64,000 nucleotides of DNA from Salipiger abyssi. GTDB lineage: Bacteria; Pseudomonadota; Alphaproteobacteria; Rhodobacterales; Rhodobacteraceae. Shown in pieces: positions 33,904-42,866 of the stretch. The number at the start of each line of letters is the position of its first letter. Positions within the stretch are counted from its first letter, which is position 1. The notes beneath the pieces were generated by a model, which was not told where the DNA came from, did not search any database, and saw only the letters and a list, made by a program, of their open reading frames with translations. The position numbers were made by a program, and so were the translations under genes. The stretch is taken from assembly GCF_001975705.1 (NCBI RefSeq), contig NZ_CP015093.1:868001-932000 (forward strand), given 5' to 3'.

Positions 33904-35247
33904 ATGGCCGGAATTCCGCACGACCATTACGAACCCAAGACCGCACCCGAGACCTGGCTGCACAAGCGCCTGCCGATCGTCGGTCTTCTCTATGACACCA
34001 TCATGATCCCCACACCCAAGAACCTGAACTGGATGTGGATCTGGGGCATCGTGCTCACCTTCTGCCTGGCGCTGCAAATCGTCACCGGCATCGTGCTGGT
34101 GATGCATTACACGCCGCATGTGGACCAGGCCTTCGCCTCGGTCGAGCACATCATGCGCGACGTGAACGGCGGCTTCATGCTGCGCTATCTGCACGCAAAC
34201 GGCGCCTCGCTGTTCTTCGTCGCGGTCTACCTGCACATCTTCCGCGGCCTCTATTACGGCTCCTACAAAGCCCCGCGCGAGGTGACCTGGATCATCGGCA
34301 TGCTGATCTACCTGTGCATGATGGGCACCGCCTTCATGGGCTACGTGCTGCCCTGGGGTCAGATGTCGTTCTGGGGCGCCACGGTGATCACCGGCCTCTT
34401 CGGCGCGATCCCCTTCATCGGCGAGCCGATCCAGACCTGGCTGCTGGGCGGACCGGCGGTGGACAACGCCACGCTGAACCGCTTCTTCTCGCTGCACTAC
34501 CTGCTGCCCTTCGTGATCGCCGCCCTCGTGGCCGTGCACATCTGGGCCTTCCACACCACGGGCAACAACAACCCCACCGGTGTCGAAGTGCGCCGCACCT
34601 CCAAGGCGGAGGCCGAGAAGGACACCCTGCCCTTCTGGCCGTATTTCGTGATCAAGGACATCTTCGCCCTGGCGGTTGTCCTGGCGGTGTTCTGGGCGAT
34701 CGTCGGCTTCATGCCGAACTATCTCGGCCACCCCGACAACTATGTCGAAGCCAACCCGCTCTCGACGCCCGCGCATATCGTTCCGGAATGGTACTTCCTG
34801 CCCTTCTACGCGATCCTGCGCGCCTTCACCTCCGAGGTCTGGGTGGTGCAGATCGCATCGTTCCTCACGGGCGGCATCGTCGACGCCAAGTTCTTCGGCG
34901 TGCTGGCCATGTTCGGCGCCATCATCGCCATGGCCCTGGCGCCCTGGCTCGACACTTCCTCGGTGCGCTCGGGCAAGTACCGCCCGCAGTTCAAGTGGTG
35001 GTTCTGGCTGCTGGTGATCGACTTCATCGCGCTGATGTGGCTCGGCGCCATGCCGGCCGAAGAGCCCTATGCCAGCTTCTCGCTGATCGGGGCGGCCTAC
35101 TGGTTCGGCTATTTCTTCGTGATCCTGCCGCTGCTGGGCGTGTTCGAAAAGCCGCTGCCGCAGCCCGCGACCATCGAGGAAGACTTCGACGCCCATTACG
35201 GCAAGTCCTCGGAAACCGGCGCCACCTCGGCGACCCCGGCCGAGTGA
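33904..35247 (+). CDS. petB: Cytochrome b of the bc1 complex
   Basis: Central eight-helix membrane subunit of the bc1 complex, 447 residues. It binds two b-type haems through paired histidines (YLHIFRG and the helix-4 [13 protein letters not shown]) and both quinone sites. The Qo-site motif is PEWY in [14 protein letters not shown], and [15 protein letters not shown] is the other signature. Proton translocation across the inner membrane is coupled to quinol oxidation here. It lies between petA and petC in one operon. Confidence 0.98.
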   Translation: MAGIPHDHYEPKTAPETWLHKRLPIVGLLYDTIMIPTPKNLNWMWIWGIVLTFCLALQIVTGIVLVMHYTPHVDQAFASVEHIMRDVNGGFMLRYLHANGASLFFVAVYLHIFRGLYYGSYKAPREVTWIIGMLIYLCMMGTAFMGYVLPWGQMSFWGATVITGLFGAIPFIGEPIQTWLLGGPAVDNATLNRFFSLHYLLPFVIAALVAVHIWAFHTTGNNNPTGVEVRRTSKAEAEKDTLPFWPYFVIKDIFALAVVLAVFWAIVGFMPNYLGHPDNYVEANPLSTPAHIVPEWYFLPFYAILRAFTSEVWVVQIASFLTGGIVDAKFFGVLAMFGAIIAMALAPWLDTSSVRSGKYRPQFKWWFWLLVIDFIALMWLGAMPAEEPYASFSLIGAAYWFGYFFVILPLLGVFEKPLPQPATIEEDFDAHYGKSSETGATSATPAE

Positions 35248-35261
35248 CAGAGAAAGGACAA

Positions 35262-36056
35262 ATGAAAATGTTCAAGAAACTTGCCCTTTCGACCGCGATG
35301 GCCCTCGGCCTGGCCACCGGCGGCGCCTATGCCGCCGGCGAGGGTGGCCATGTGGAGGATTTCAGCTTCTCCTTCGAGGGGCCCTTCGGCACCTATGACC
35401 AGGCGCAGCTGCAACGCGGGCTCCAGATCTACACCGAGGTCTGCTCGGCCTGCCACGGCATGAAATTCGTCCCGCTGCGCACGCTGGGGGATGAGGGCGG
35501 CCCGCACCTCCCCGAGGATCAGGTCCGCGCCTATGCCGAGCAGAATTTCGAGGTCTTCGATGAAGAGCTCGACGATTTCCGCCCGGCCCGTCCGACCGAC
35601 CATTTCCCGGCGAACACCTCGATGGGCGCGCCCGACCTGTCGCTGATGGCCAAGGCGCGCGCGGGCTTTCACGGCCCCTACGGCACCGGCCTGAGCCAGC
35701 TCTTCAACGGCATGGGCGGCGCGGAATACATCGCCTCGATCCTCACCGGCTATACCGGCGAGGAGAAAGAAGAGGCCGGCACGCTGTTCTACGAGAACCA
35801 CGCCTTCTCCACCGGCTGGATCTCGATGGCGCCGCCGCTGATGGGCGAGGACGTGGAATATGCCGACGGCCACCCGAACTCGCTGGAGCACGAGGCGCAG
35901 GACGTCGCCGCCTTCCTGATGTGGGCAGCCGAGCCGAAGATGATGGCGCGCAAGCATGCGGGCTTTGTCGGAGTGATCTTCCTCACCGTGCTCTCGGTGC
36001 TGCTCTACCTCACCAACAAGCGCATCTGGCGCCCGGTCAAGCACAAGGAAAGCTGA
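35262..36056 (+). CDS. petC: Cytochrome c1 of the bc1 complex
   Basis: Membrane-anchored c-type cytochrome that hands electrons to soluble cytochrome c, 264 residues. A signal peptide ([20 protein letters not shown]) is cleaved near AYA. Haem is attached at CSACH near residue 64, and the distal Met is probably in [11 protein letters not shown]-terminal helix ([16 protein letters not shown]) anchors it. A second Met two codons in could also start it. Last gene of petABC, followed by a terminator. Confidence 0.97.
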   Translation: MKMFKKLALSTAMALGLATGGAYAAGEGGHVEDFSFSFEGPFGTYDQAQLQRGLQIYTEVCSACHGMKFVPLRTLGDEGGPHLPEDQVRAYAEQNFEVFDEELDDFRPARPTDHFPANTSMGAPDLSLMAKARAGFHGPYGTGLSQLFNGMGGAEYIASILTGYTGEEKEEAGTLFYENHAFSTGWISMAPPLMGEDVEYADGHPNSLEHEAQDVAAFLMWAAEPKMMARKHAGFVGVIFLTVLSVLLYLTNKRIWRPVKHKES

Positions 36057-36080
36057 CCCGGCCCCTGCCGCGAAACGAAA

Positions 36081-36107
36081 AGCCCCGCCAATCGGCGGGG
36101 CTTTTTG
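36081..36107. terminator. Bidirectional terminator between petC and thiQ
   Basis: AGCCCCGCC and GGCGGGGCT pair around AATC, with TTTTTGC on plus and TTTTCG on minus. It terminates petABC and the convergent thiBPQ unit. Confidence 0.88.
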
Positions 36108-36116
36108 CTTAGGGGC

Positions 36117-36152
36117 GAAGAAAGCCCGCAAGGGCTTGATGAGCGCGCCCGC
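36117..36152. repeat. Dispersed repeat after thiQ, copy 1
   Basis: On the minus strand, right after the thiQ stop, GCGCTCATCAAGCCCTTGCGGGC is read in two parts: GGCGGGCGCGCTCATCAAG then CCCTTGCGGGCTTTCTTC. A close copy follows the MoeB-like gene at 54092-54128, also directly downstream of the stop. The GCCCGCAAGGGC core is a small hairpin. Confidence 0.6.
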
Positions 36153-36851
36153 CTAACCACCCAGATAGGCCCGCAGCGCCTCCGGCGGATCGGCAAAGAG
36201 CACCCCCGTCTCCACCGGCGCCTGCGCCACCCCCTCCGACACCAGCACCACCTCCTCGGCAAAGCGCCGCGCGTCCTGCGGATCGTGCGTCACCAGCAGC
36301 ACAAGCGCGCCCAGCTCCTCGGCCACCTCGCGCAAGAGTTCCAGCATCTCGGTCTTGAGCGCCGGCCCCAGCGCCGCAAAGGGCTCGTCCAGCGCCAGCA
36401 CCGGGCGCCGCTGCAACAGCACCCGCGCCAGCGCCGCGCGGCTCTGCTGCCCACCCGAAAGCGCCCCGGGCCGGCGCCCGCCAAGCCCCTCCAGCCCGAC
36501 CCGCGCCAGCACCGCCTCGACCGCCGCCCTGTCCGACGCCCGCAGCCGCCCGCCATCCGGGCGCAGCGCCAGCCCGAGATTGCGCAGCAGGTCGAGATGC
36601 GGAAAGAGGTTGTTCTCCTGAAACAGCATCGCCACCGGGCGCCGGTCGGGCGGCACATCGGTGATGTCCCGCCCCTGCCAGAGCACCCTTCCCCGCCCCG
36701 GCCTGCGGAACCCGGCGATGAGGTCGAGCAGCGTGGATTTGCCCGCACCAGACGGCCCGATCACCGCCACGCGCTGTCCCGGCGCCAGCGCCAGATCCGC
36801 GGAGAGCGCAAAGGCGCCCTGGCCAAACCCCACATCCTCAAGTCTCAGCAT
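36153..36851 (-). CDS. thiQ: Thiamine ABC transporter ATP-binding protein
   Basis: ATPase of the thiamine/TPP importer, 232 residues from MLRLEDVGFGQG. It shows Walker A GPSGAGKST, the Q-loop FQENNLFPHLDL, the signature ALSGGQQSRAALARVL, Walker B VLALDEPF and the switch histidine VTHDPQ. It overlaps the end of thiP by 14 bases. Assignment to thiamine rests on the riboswitch and on ThiB. Its partner thiP carries a frameshift, so the importer may be inactive. Confidence 0.93.
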   Translation of the reverse strand: MLRLEDVGFGQGAFALSADLALAPGQRVAVIGPSGAGKSTLLDLIAGFRRPGRGRVLWQGRDITDVPPDRRPVAMLFQENNLFPHLDLLRNLGLALRPDGGRLRASDRAAVEAVLARVGLEGLGGRRPGALSGGQQSRAALARVLLQRRPVLALDEPFAALGPALKTEMLELLREVAEELGALVLLVTHDPQDARRFAEEVVLVSEGVAQAPVETGVLFADPPEALRAYLGG

Positions 36852-38351
36852 GGATCCGCCCTCCCCGGTCGAACAGCCAGAACGCGCCAAAGCTCAGGCA
36901 CAGCAGGAGCAATGCAGCCCCCGCCGCCGCCTCCATCTGGTAAGACCCCATCAGCCGGTAGACCTGCAAGGGCAGCGTCGCCCGGTCGGGATCGGCAAAG
37001 AGCGCGATCACCCCCAGATCGCCGATCGACAGCGCCGCCGTCAGCCCGGCGGCAAAGCCCAGCGGCCGGCGCAGGCGCGGCAGCAGCACCAGCCGCAGCC
37101 AGGCCAGCGGCGTCAGCCCCAAAGCCTGCGCCAGCCGCCGATAATCGGCGCGCACCGCCTCGGCCTCGGGGCGCAGGATGCGCAGCGCGAAGGGCAGCGA
37201 GACCAGCGCATTGATCAGCGTCGTCACCGGCAGCGCCAGCACGAACGGGTTCACATAGGGGCGCAGGATCAGGAACAGCCCGGTACCCAGCACCAGCGGC
37301 GACAGCGCGATCCCCGCCAGCCCCACCAGTTCGCCGCCCCGCGTCGAGAGCGGCAGCGCCCAGAGCAGGCAGAGCGCCGTCGAGGCCAGTGCCACGCTCA
37401 CCGAATGCCCCGCCGCCTCCCAGGTGCCCGGCCCGAGCAGCGCCAGACCGCCAAGCCCGCGCAGCACCACCATCATGAGCGGCGCCAGCAGAAATAGCGC
37501 CGCCAGTCCGATCCAGAGCATATCCGTGATCCGCGCCGCCAGCCCCTGCCCGTCCCAGCGCGGCAGCGCCCGGTCGAGCCCGGCGCCAAACCCCGCGCCA
37601 GCGCCCAGCCACAGCGCCACCAGCCCCGCCGTCAGCGCCAGCCCGAGCTGGATCACCGAAAGCAGCGCCGCGCGGCCCAGATCGAACTCGAAACGCACCG
37701 CCTGATAGATCGCCAGCTCCACCGTCGTGGCGCGCGGCCCCCGCCCAGCGTCAGCGCCACCGCAAAGCTCGACAGGCAGATGACAAAGATCACCGCAAAG
37801 GCCCCCGGCGCGATGCGCAGCAGCATCGGCGCCTCCAGCACCCGGAACAGCGCCCAGGGCCGCAGCCCCAGCGACGCGGCAAGGCGGAAGCGCTCGGCGG
37901 GGATCGCCAGCCATCCCTGAAGCAATAGCCGCACCGCCAGCGGCAGGTTGAAGAACACATGCGCCAGCACGACGCCATGGATGCCGTAGATCGTCATGCC
38001 GGGCAGGCCGAGCACGCGCAGCGCCGCATTCACCAGCCCGTTCTGCCCGAAGACCGCAATGAGCCCCAGCACCGCCACGATCACCGGCAGGATGAAAGGC
38101 GCCCCCATCAGCGCCACCAGCACCCCGCGCCCGGGAAAGCGCCGCCGCGCCAGCGCGCGCGCCACCGGCACCGCCAGCGCCACGCTCAGCCCCGCCGAAA
38201 GCAGCGCCTGCACCAGCGTAAAGCGCAGCGCCTGGACCTCGCCGGGGCCAAGCGCGCCCCAGCCGCCGGCGCGGACCAGCACCGCCGCGACAGGGCCCAG
38301 GGTGAGCCCCGCCACCGCCAGTGCGGCAAGCAGCGCGGAGAAACGCCCCAC
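36838..38351 (-). pseudogene. thiP: Thiamine ABC transporter permease with a one-base frameshift
   Basis: Two-domain ABC permease of about 504 codons (E. coli ThiP has 536) that reads in two frames. From the GTG at 38351, MGRFSALLAALAVAGLTLG runs to AVALTLGGG. The next bases shift to RAPRRW instead of the expected PRATTVELAIYQAV, which continues in the other frame down to 36838. Restoring one base in the GC run at 37736-37742 (minus strand GGGGGCC followed by GCGCG) joins both halves perfectly. All other parts look intact, including two permease loops. It is either a recent inactivating deletion or a sequencing error in a G/C run. Confidence 0.85.
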
Positions 38352-38353
38352 GC

Positions 38354-39337
38354 TCAGCGCGACAGCGCCCGGCGCCAGGCCTCGATGGCCGGCTCACGCA
38401 GCGCGGCGGCCTCGTCCTCGGAATAGAACAGCACCTTTTCCGGCAGCTCCAGCTCCCGGAACCCCTCGGGCCATTTTTCGCGTGGCAGCGCCGCCGGGAT
38501 CGACCAGTTGCCGGTCGCGATCATCTCCTGAAATGGCTCGCTCAGCAGGAAGGCCATGAACTGATCCGCCAGTTCCGGCTGATCGGTGCCCGCCACCTTG
38601 GCGGCCAGCTCGACCATGAAATAATGCCCCTCGGGGAAGATCGCCGCCTTCTTGGTGCGGTCCTCCTCGGCGATGATGTGATAGGCGGGCGAGGTGGTGT
38701 AGCTCATCACCATATCCGCTTCGCCATCGGTGAAGAGCCCATAGCTCTCCGACCAACCCTTGGTCACCGTCAGGATCTTGGGCGCGAGCTTTTCCCAGGC
38801 CGCTTCGGCCCCGTCGCCATAGACCGCCTGCACCCAGAGCACCGTCGCCAGCCCCGAGATCGAGCTGCGCGGATCCTGAATGACGATCTTGAGATCGTCC
38901 GGCGCGTCGAGCAGCGCCTCGAAGCTTGCGGGCGGCTCGGCCAGCCGCTCGGTGTTGTAGACAAAGGCGGTGTGGCCGTAATTATAGGGCAGGAAAATCT
39001 CGTCCGTCCACTCGATGGGCAGGGTCAGCGGCGCGAGATCCACATTATGCGGCGCAAAGAGCCCGCTTTCGCGCGCTTTCTTGGTCACATCGGTGTTGAG
39101 GCCGAAAACGATATCGGCCTCGGTGCGGTCGCCTTCCAGCAGCAGCCGGGGCAGCAGATCGCCGGGCTTGAATTGCAGATCGCAGTCGCATTCCGCCTCG
39201 AACATCGCTTCGATCTTCGGGCCGGGGCCCCATTCCGAGGCGACGTAATCGCCCGCATAAACGGTCAGGACGGGGGTCTCCGCCAGCGCGGCGCCGGCCG
39301 TGAACAGTCCCGCTGCAAATATCGTGGTGGCCTTCAT
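38354..39337 (-). CDS. thiB: Thiamine-binding periplasmic protein
   Basis: Solute-binding protein of the thiamine ABC importer, 327 residues. The signal peptide MKATTIFAAGLFTAGAALA is cleaved before ETPVLTVYAGDY. The family features are visible: LLPRLLLEGDRTEADIVFGL, then FLPYNYGHTAFVYN, IVIQDPRSS and KGWSESYGLFTDGEADMVMSY. First gene of thiBPQ, under a TPP riboswitch, with a GGAGG ribosome site. In the periplasm it would capture thiamine or its phosphates. Confidence 0.95.
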   Translation of the reverse strand: MKATTIFAAGLFTAGAALAETPVLTVYAGDYVASEWGPGPKIEAMFEAECDCDLQFKPGDLLPRLLLEGDRTEADIVFGLNTDVTKKARESGLFAPHNVDLAPLTLPIEWTDEIFLPYNYGHTAFVYNTERLAEPPASFEALLDAPDDLKIVIQDPRSSISGLATVLWVQAVYGDGAEAAWEKLAPKILTVTKGWSESYGLFTDGEADMVMSYTTSPAYHIIAEEDRTKKAAIFPEGHYFMVELAAKVAGTDQPELADQFMAFLLSEPFQEMIATGNWSIPAALPREKWPEGFRELELPEKVLFYSEDEAAALREPAIEAWRRALSR

Positions 39338-39398
39338 GGCATCCTCCAGACTTGCGGCGAGAGGGCAAGACTGGGCAGATCGCTCGGTGCGGTGCCGT

Positions 39399-39481
39399 CA
39401 CCTTCCCTCCGCCGGTGTTAACCGGGTCAGGTTCAACGGGTTCGCATCGTGCATCTCAGCCCTGCCGGGCACCCCGAGGTG
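39399..39481 (-). promoter_or_regulatory. TPP riboswitch (THI element)
   Basis: The conserved thi-box is read on the minus strand: CGGGGTGCC, CAGGGCTGAGATGC, AACCCGTTGAACCTGA, GGTTAACACCGGCG and GAGGGAAGGTGA in order. P1 pairs CACCT (39477-39481) with AGGTG (39399-39403). It lies 61 bases before the thiB ATG. No terminator U-run follows the aptamer, so control of translation of thiB is more likely than attenuation. TPP binding would switch thiamine import off. Confidence 0.97.
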
Positions 39482-39487
39482 GGGCGA

Positions 39488-39516
39488 GTCGTAGCGGGCG
39501 CGCAGGCCTCTGGCAA
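39488..39516 (-). promoter_or_regulatory. Probable promoter of thiBPQ
   Basis: Minus-strand -35 TTGCCA (39511-39516), 17-base spacer, -10 TACGAC (39488-39493). Transcription would start right at the 5' edge of the riboswitch. Confidence 0.65.
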
Positions 39517-39527
39517 GGCGAAATCCC

Positions 39528-39556
39528 TTGAGACGCCGCCCGCCCTGCCCTAGGAG
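39528..39556 (+). promoter_or_regulatory. Candidate promoter of aroC
   Basis: -35 TTGAGA (39528-39533), 17-base spacer, -10 TAGGAG (39551-39556), 24 bases before the aroC ATG. Its -35 is 11 bases from the -35 of the divergent thi promoter, so the two are back to back. Confidence 0.45.
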
Positions 39557-39580
39557 AAACCCGGACAAGGAGACCCGCGC

Positions 39581-40681
39581 ATGAGCATGAACACTTTCGG
39601 CCATTTGTTCCGCGTCACCACCTGGGGCGAAAGCCACGGCCCCGCGCTCGGGGCCACGGTCGACGGCTGCCCGCCGGGCGTGCCGGTGGACGAGGCGACG
39701 CTTCAGAGCTGGCTCGACAAGCGCAAGCCGGGGCAGAACAAGTTCACCACGCAGCGGCGCGAGCCCGACGCGGTGCGAATCCTGTCGGGTGTGTTCGAGG
39801 GCCAGACCACCGGCACGCCGGTGCAGCTGATGATCGAGAACACCGACCAGCGGTCGAAGGATTACGGCGAGATTGCCGAGAAATTCCGCCCCGGCCATGC
39901 GGATATCACCTATTGGCAGAAATACGGCATCCGTGATTATCGCGGCGGCGGGCGCTCCTCGGCGCGGGAGACGGCGGCGCGGGTCGCCGCCGGTGGGCTG
40001 GCGCGGGCGGCGCTGGCGGAGCTGGCGCCGGGGATCGAGATCACCGGCTACATGGTGCAGATGGGGCCGCACGGCATCGACCGCGCGCGGGTGGATCTGG
40101 CGGAGGTTGGGCGCAACCCGTTCTGGTGCCCCGATGCCGAGGCTGCGGAGAGCTGGGCGGATTATCTCGACGGGCTGCGCAAATCCGGCGACAGCGTCGG
40201 CGCGGTGATCGAGGTGACGGCGCGCGGCGTGCCCGCAGGCCTTGGCGCGCCGATCTATGGCAAGCTCGACACCGATCTGGCGGCGGCGGCGATGTCGATC
40301 AACGCGGTCAAGGCGGTGGAGATCGGCGAGGGCATGGCGGCGGCGGCGCTGCGCGGCTCGGAGAATGCCGACGAGATCCGCATGGGTCCGGACGGGCCGG
40401 TCTACAGCTCGAACCATGCCGGCGGCATTCTCGGCGGGATCTCCACCGGGCAGGAGATCGTGTTGCGCTTCGCGGTCAAGCCGACCTCCTCGATTCTGAC
40501 GCCCCGGCATACGATCACCAAAACCGGAGAAGACACCGAGATCGTCACCAAGGGACGCCACGACCCCTGTGTCGGTATCCGCGCGGTGCCGGTCGGCGAG
40601 GCGATGGTGGCCTGCGTGCTGCTCGACCACCTGCTGCTGCATCGCGGGCAGACCGGCGGCAATCGCGGCGTGATCGGCTAA
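39581..40681 (+). CDS. aroC: Chorismate synthase
   Basis: Last enzyme of the shikimate pathway; converts EPSP to chorismate with reduced FMN. It has 366 residues, full length. The signatures are clear: [18 protein letters not shown] near the N terminus, [14 protein letters not shown] in the middle and [17 protein letters not shown] near the C terminus. It begins [17 protein letters not shown] after an AAGGAG ribosome site. It is a single gene, divergent from thiBPQ and convergent with the chemoreceptor gene. Confidence 0.99.
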   Translation: MSMNTFGHLFRVTTWGESHGPALGATVDGCPPGVPVDEATLQSWLDKRKPGQNKFTTQRREPDAVRILSGVFEGQTTGTPVQLMIENTDQRSKDYGEIAEKFRPGHADITYWQKYGIRDYRGGGRSSARETAARVAAGGLARAALAELAPGIEITGYMVQMGPHGIDRARVDLAEVGRNPFWCPDAEAAESWADYLDGLRKSGDSVGAVIEVTARGVPAGLGAPIYGKLDTDLAAAAMSINAVKAVEIGEGMAAAALRGSENADEIRMGPDGPVYSSNHAGGILGGISTGQEIVLRFAVKPTSSILTPRHTITKTGEDTEIVTKGRHDPCVGIRAVPVGEAMVACVLLDHLLLHRGQTGGNRGVIG

Positions 40682-40724
40682 GGCCTCAGTGTCCCGCGCG
40701 GAGAGCGGTGCGCCACAAACCCGG

Positions 40725-42593
40725 TCAGAAATCCTCCCAGAGTGTGGTATTCTCACCCACGGCCCGTTTCATCGGCGCCGGCTCGGGCGCGGGCGCCACG
40801 GCCAGCTCCTCGATGGGTGCGGAGACCGGTGTGACCTCGTCCAGCTCGGCGCCATCGGCGGACATGAAACGATTGAGCTGGGCGGTCAGCCGGTCGGCCT
40901 CGCTGCTGAGCTGCTGACTGGCAGAGCTTGTCTCGCCCACCATGGCGGCGTTCTGCTGAGTGACCTTGTCGAGTTCGGCCACACCGACATTGATCTCCTG
41001 CAAGCCGGCGGCCTGCTCCTTGGCGGCAGAGGCGATCTCGGCCACCATGTCGGAGACCTCGGTAACATGGCGCACGATGTCCGACAGCGTTTCGCCGGTC
41101 TGCTCCACGAGCTGGCCGCCATCCTTGACCTGCTGCGAGCTGTTGGAGACCAGCGCCTTGATCTCGCGCGCCGATTCCGAGGCCCGCTGCGCCAGCGAGC
41201 GCACCTCCGAAGCGACCACCGAGAAGCCCTTGCCGCTTTCGCCGGCCCGCGCCGCCTCGACCCCGGCATTGAGCGCCAGAAGGTTGGTCTGAAAGGCGAT
41301 GTCGTCGATCACGCCGATGATCTGGGTGATCTGATCCGACGACGCGGCAATGGAGCTCATCGCCGCCAGCGCCCGGTCCATCACCGCGCCGCCCTCTTCG
41401 GCACGGCGCCGGCCGTCGCCCACGCGCTTGTCGGCTTCGTCCGCCCGCGCTGCGGCGGCCTGGACACTGCCCGACATCTGTTCGAGCGCGGCGGCGGATT
41501 CCTCCAGCGTCGCTGCCTGCACTTCGGAGCGCCGCGACATTTCCGTCGACATATTGGACAGCTCCTGCGAGTTGCGCTGCACCATCTGGGCGGAGTCGCG
41601 CAGCGAGGAGATCAGATCGCCGATCTGCTCTGACAGGTCGTTGAAATCCTGGCAGATTTCCTCATAGCTTGCGCCCAGCTCATGCCATTCGGAAGGATCG
41701 AGCCGTTCGTCCACGCGGCCCTGTGCCAGTGCGCCCATGGCGCTTCCCAGCGCCTCGAACAGCGCGATTCGACGGTCGTTGGCGATGCGTTCCTTGCCCT
41801 CCGCCTGTTCGGCGCGCAGGAGCTTCGCACTCAGATCCTGGAGGCTCTGAGAGATGATCCCAGCCTCGTCGCCGTATTCCGTCCCGGGAATCTCACTCTC
41901 GTAATCGGCACTTGCGATACGCTGCACAACCTGGGCCACTGTCTGGAACGGACGCGACAGAACACGCCCGAAGACCAGCACCAACCCAAAAGAGATGGCC
42001 GTCACCACACCAAGCGACACGGTAAGCATCGTCATGCTATCCGTTACCGAGGTTTCCGCGATGGCTTCGATCTTCACCGTCTCGCTGCGCAGGCTTTCCT
42101 GCATGATGTCGATACGCCCGATTTGCGCATTCAATTGCTCGTAGAGAGCGGAAAGCGCGATGTGCATCTGGAACGGCGTCACGCTATCCGCCTCTGGCAG
42201 CGCCCGCGTGTCGTCTTTCACCAGATCGACGAAGGCAGAAATATCCTGCAACTCCTCGTGAAACTCGGGCCGGTAGGCCCGGGGGCTTTCGGTTTCGATA
42301 AAGAGCTGCGCCCGCTCGGCGACATCGCGGGTCACCTCATCGAGATTGCCCAGCAAACTGTCGCGCGCGTCTTTGTCACCGTCGCCGATGCGCAGCAGAT
42401 CGACCCTCGCCTGCTCCAGATCCTCCCGGATCATTGAGATCAGCTGGTTCTGCTTGAACATGTCGAAAGCATAACGAACATCGCGCGCCAGCCCGTTCTG
42501 TACGTTCCAGGACAACACGCCGCTGACCAGCAGCAATGAGACGAACACCATTCCCAGGGCCAGAACCTGAATCCTGATCGAAAACCTTCGCAT
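40725..42593 (-). CDS. Methyl-accepting chemotaxis protein
   Basis: A 622-residue transmembrane chemoreceptor. Membrane segment 1 is [20 protein letters not shown] (about 8-30) and segment 2 is around 190-215 ([19 protein letters not shown]). Between them is a helical periplasmic sensor of about 160 residues, followed by HAMP and a long coiled-coil. The signalling tip is [20 protein letters not shown]. The last residues, LWEDF, fit the x-W-x-x-F tether that recruits CheR/CheB. A GTG three codons upstream is an alternative start, but AGGAG spacing is poor for both. The ligand is unknown. Confidence 0.93.
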   Translation of the reverse strand: MRRFSIRIQVLALGMVFVSLLLVSGVLSWNVQNGLARDVRYAFDMFKQNQLISMIREDLEQARVDLLRIGDGDKDARDSLLGNLDEVTRDVAERAQLFIETESPRAYRPEFHEELQDISAFVDLVKDDTRALPEADSVTPFQMHIALSALYEQLNAQIGRIDIMQESLRSETVKIEAIAETSVTDSMTMLTVSLGVVTAISFGLVLVFGRVLSRPFQTVAQVVQRIASADYESEIPGTEYGDEAGIISQSLQDLSAKLLRAEQAEGKERIANDRRIALFEALGSAMGALAQGRVDERLDPSEWHELGASYEEICQDFNDLSEQIGDLISSLRDSAQMVQRNSQELSNMSTEMSRRSEVQAATLEESAAALEQMSGSVQAAAARADEADKRVGDGRRRAEEGGAVMDRALAAMSSIAASSDQITQIIGVIDDIAFQTNLLALNAGVEAARAGESGKGFSVVASEVRSLAQRASESAREIKALVSNSSQQVKDGGQLVEQTGETLSDIVRHVTEVSDMVAEIASAAKEQAAGLQEINVGVAELDKVTQQNAAMVGETSSASQQLSSEADRLTAQLNRFMSADGAELDEVTPVSAPIEELAVAPAPEPAPMKRAVGENTTLWEDF

Positions 42594-42866
42594 TTCTGAC
42601 ACGCGCTCCTAATTTCCCCGGGAAGCTGCCCGGCTCGCTGGATCGCTATCAGAGAGATGTAAACAAACTCTTCGAACCGGACGACGACCGCCGCCGTCTC
42701 AGCCCGCAAACGCCATAGCGCCAAGAGCCCCCAGCCGGTGCGGCGGCTTCATGTCTGCACGCCGCGACGACAAGGGGATTGACAATCTATAGGCGAGTCG
42801 CGGATGATTTTTTCGCCGACTTATTTCCGGCGCCAAGACGTTTTTTGTCACAAAAGGAATTGAAGC

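Noticed and set aside
36838..38397. 519-codon frame as a complete alternative permease
   Set aside because: Only its C-terminal part is ThiP-like; the first 230 codons are an Arg/Gly/Ala-rich shadow of the true N-terminal half, which is in another frame.
42779..42808. TTGACA as a strong promoter of the haloperoxidase gene
   Set aside because: At 17-18 bases the -10 would be GGATGA or GATGAT, too weak to claim.
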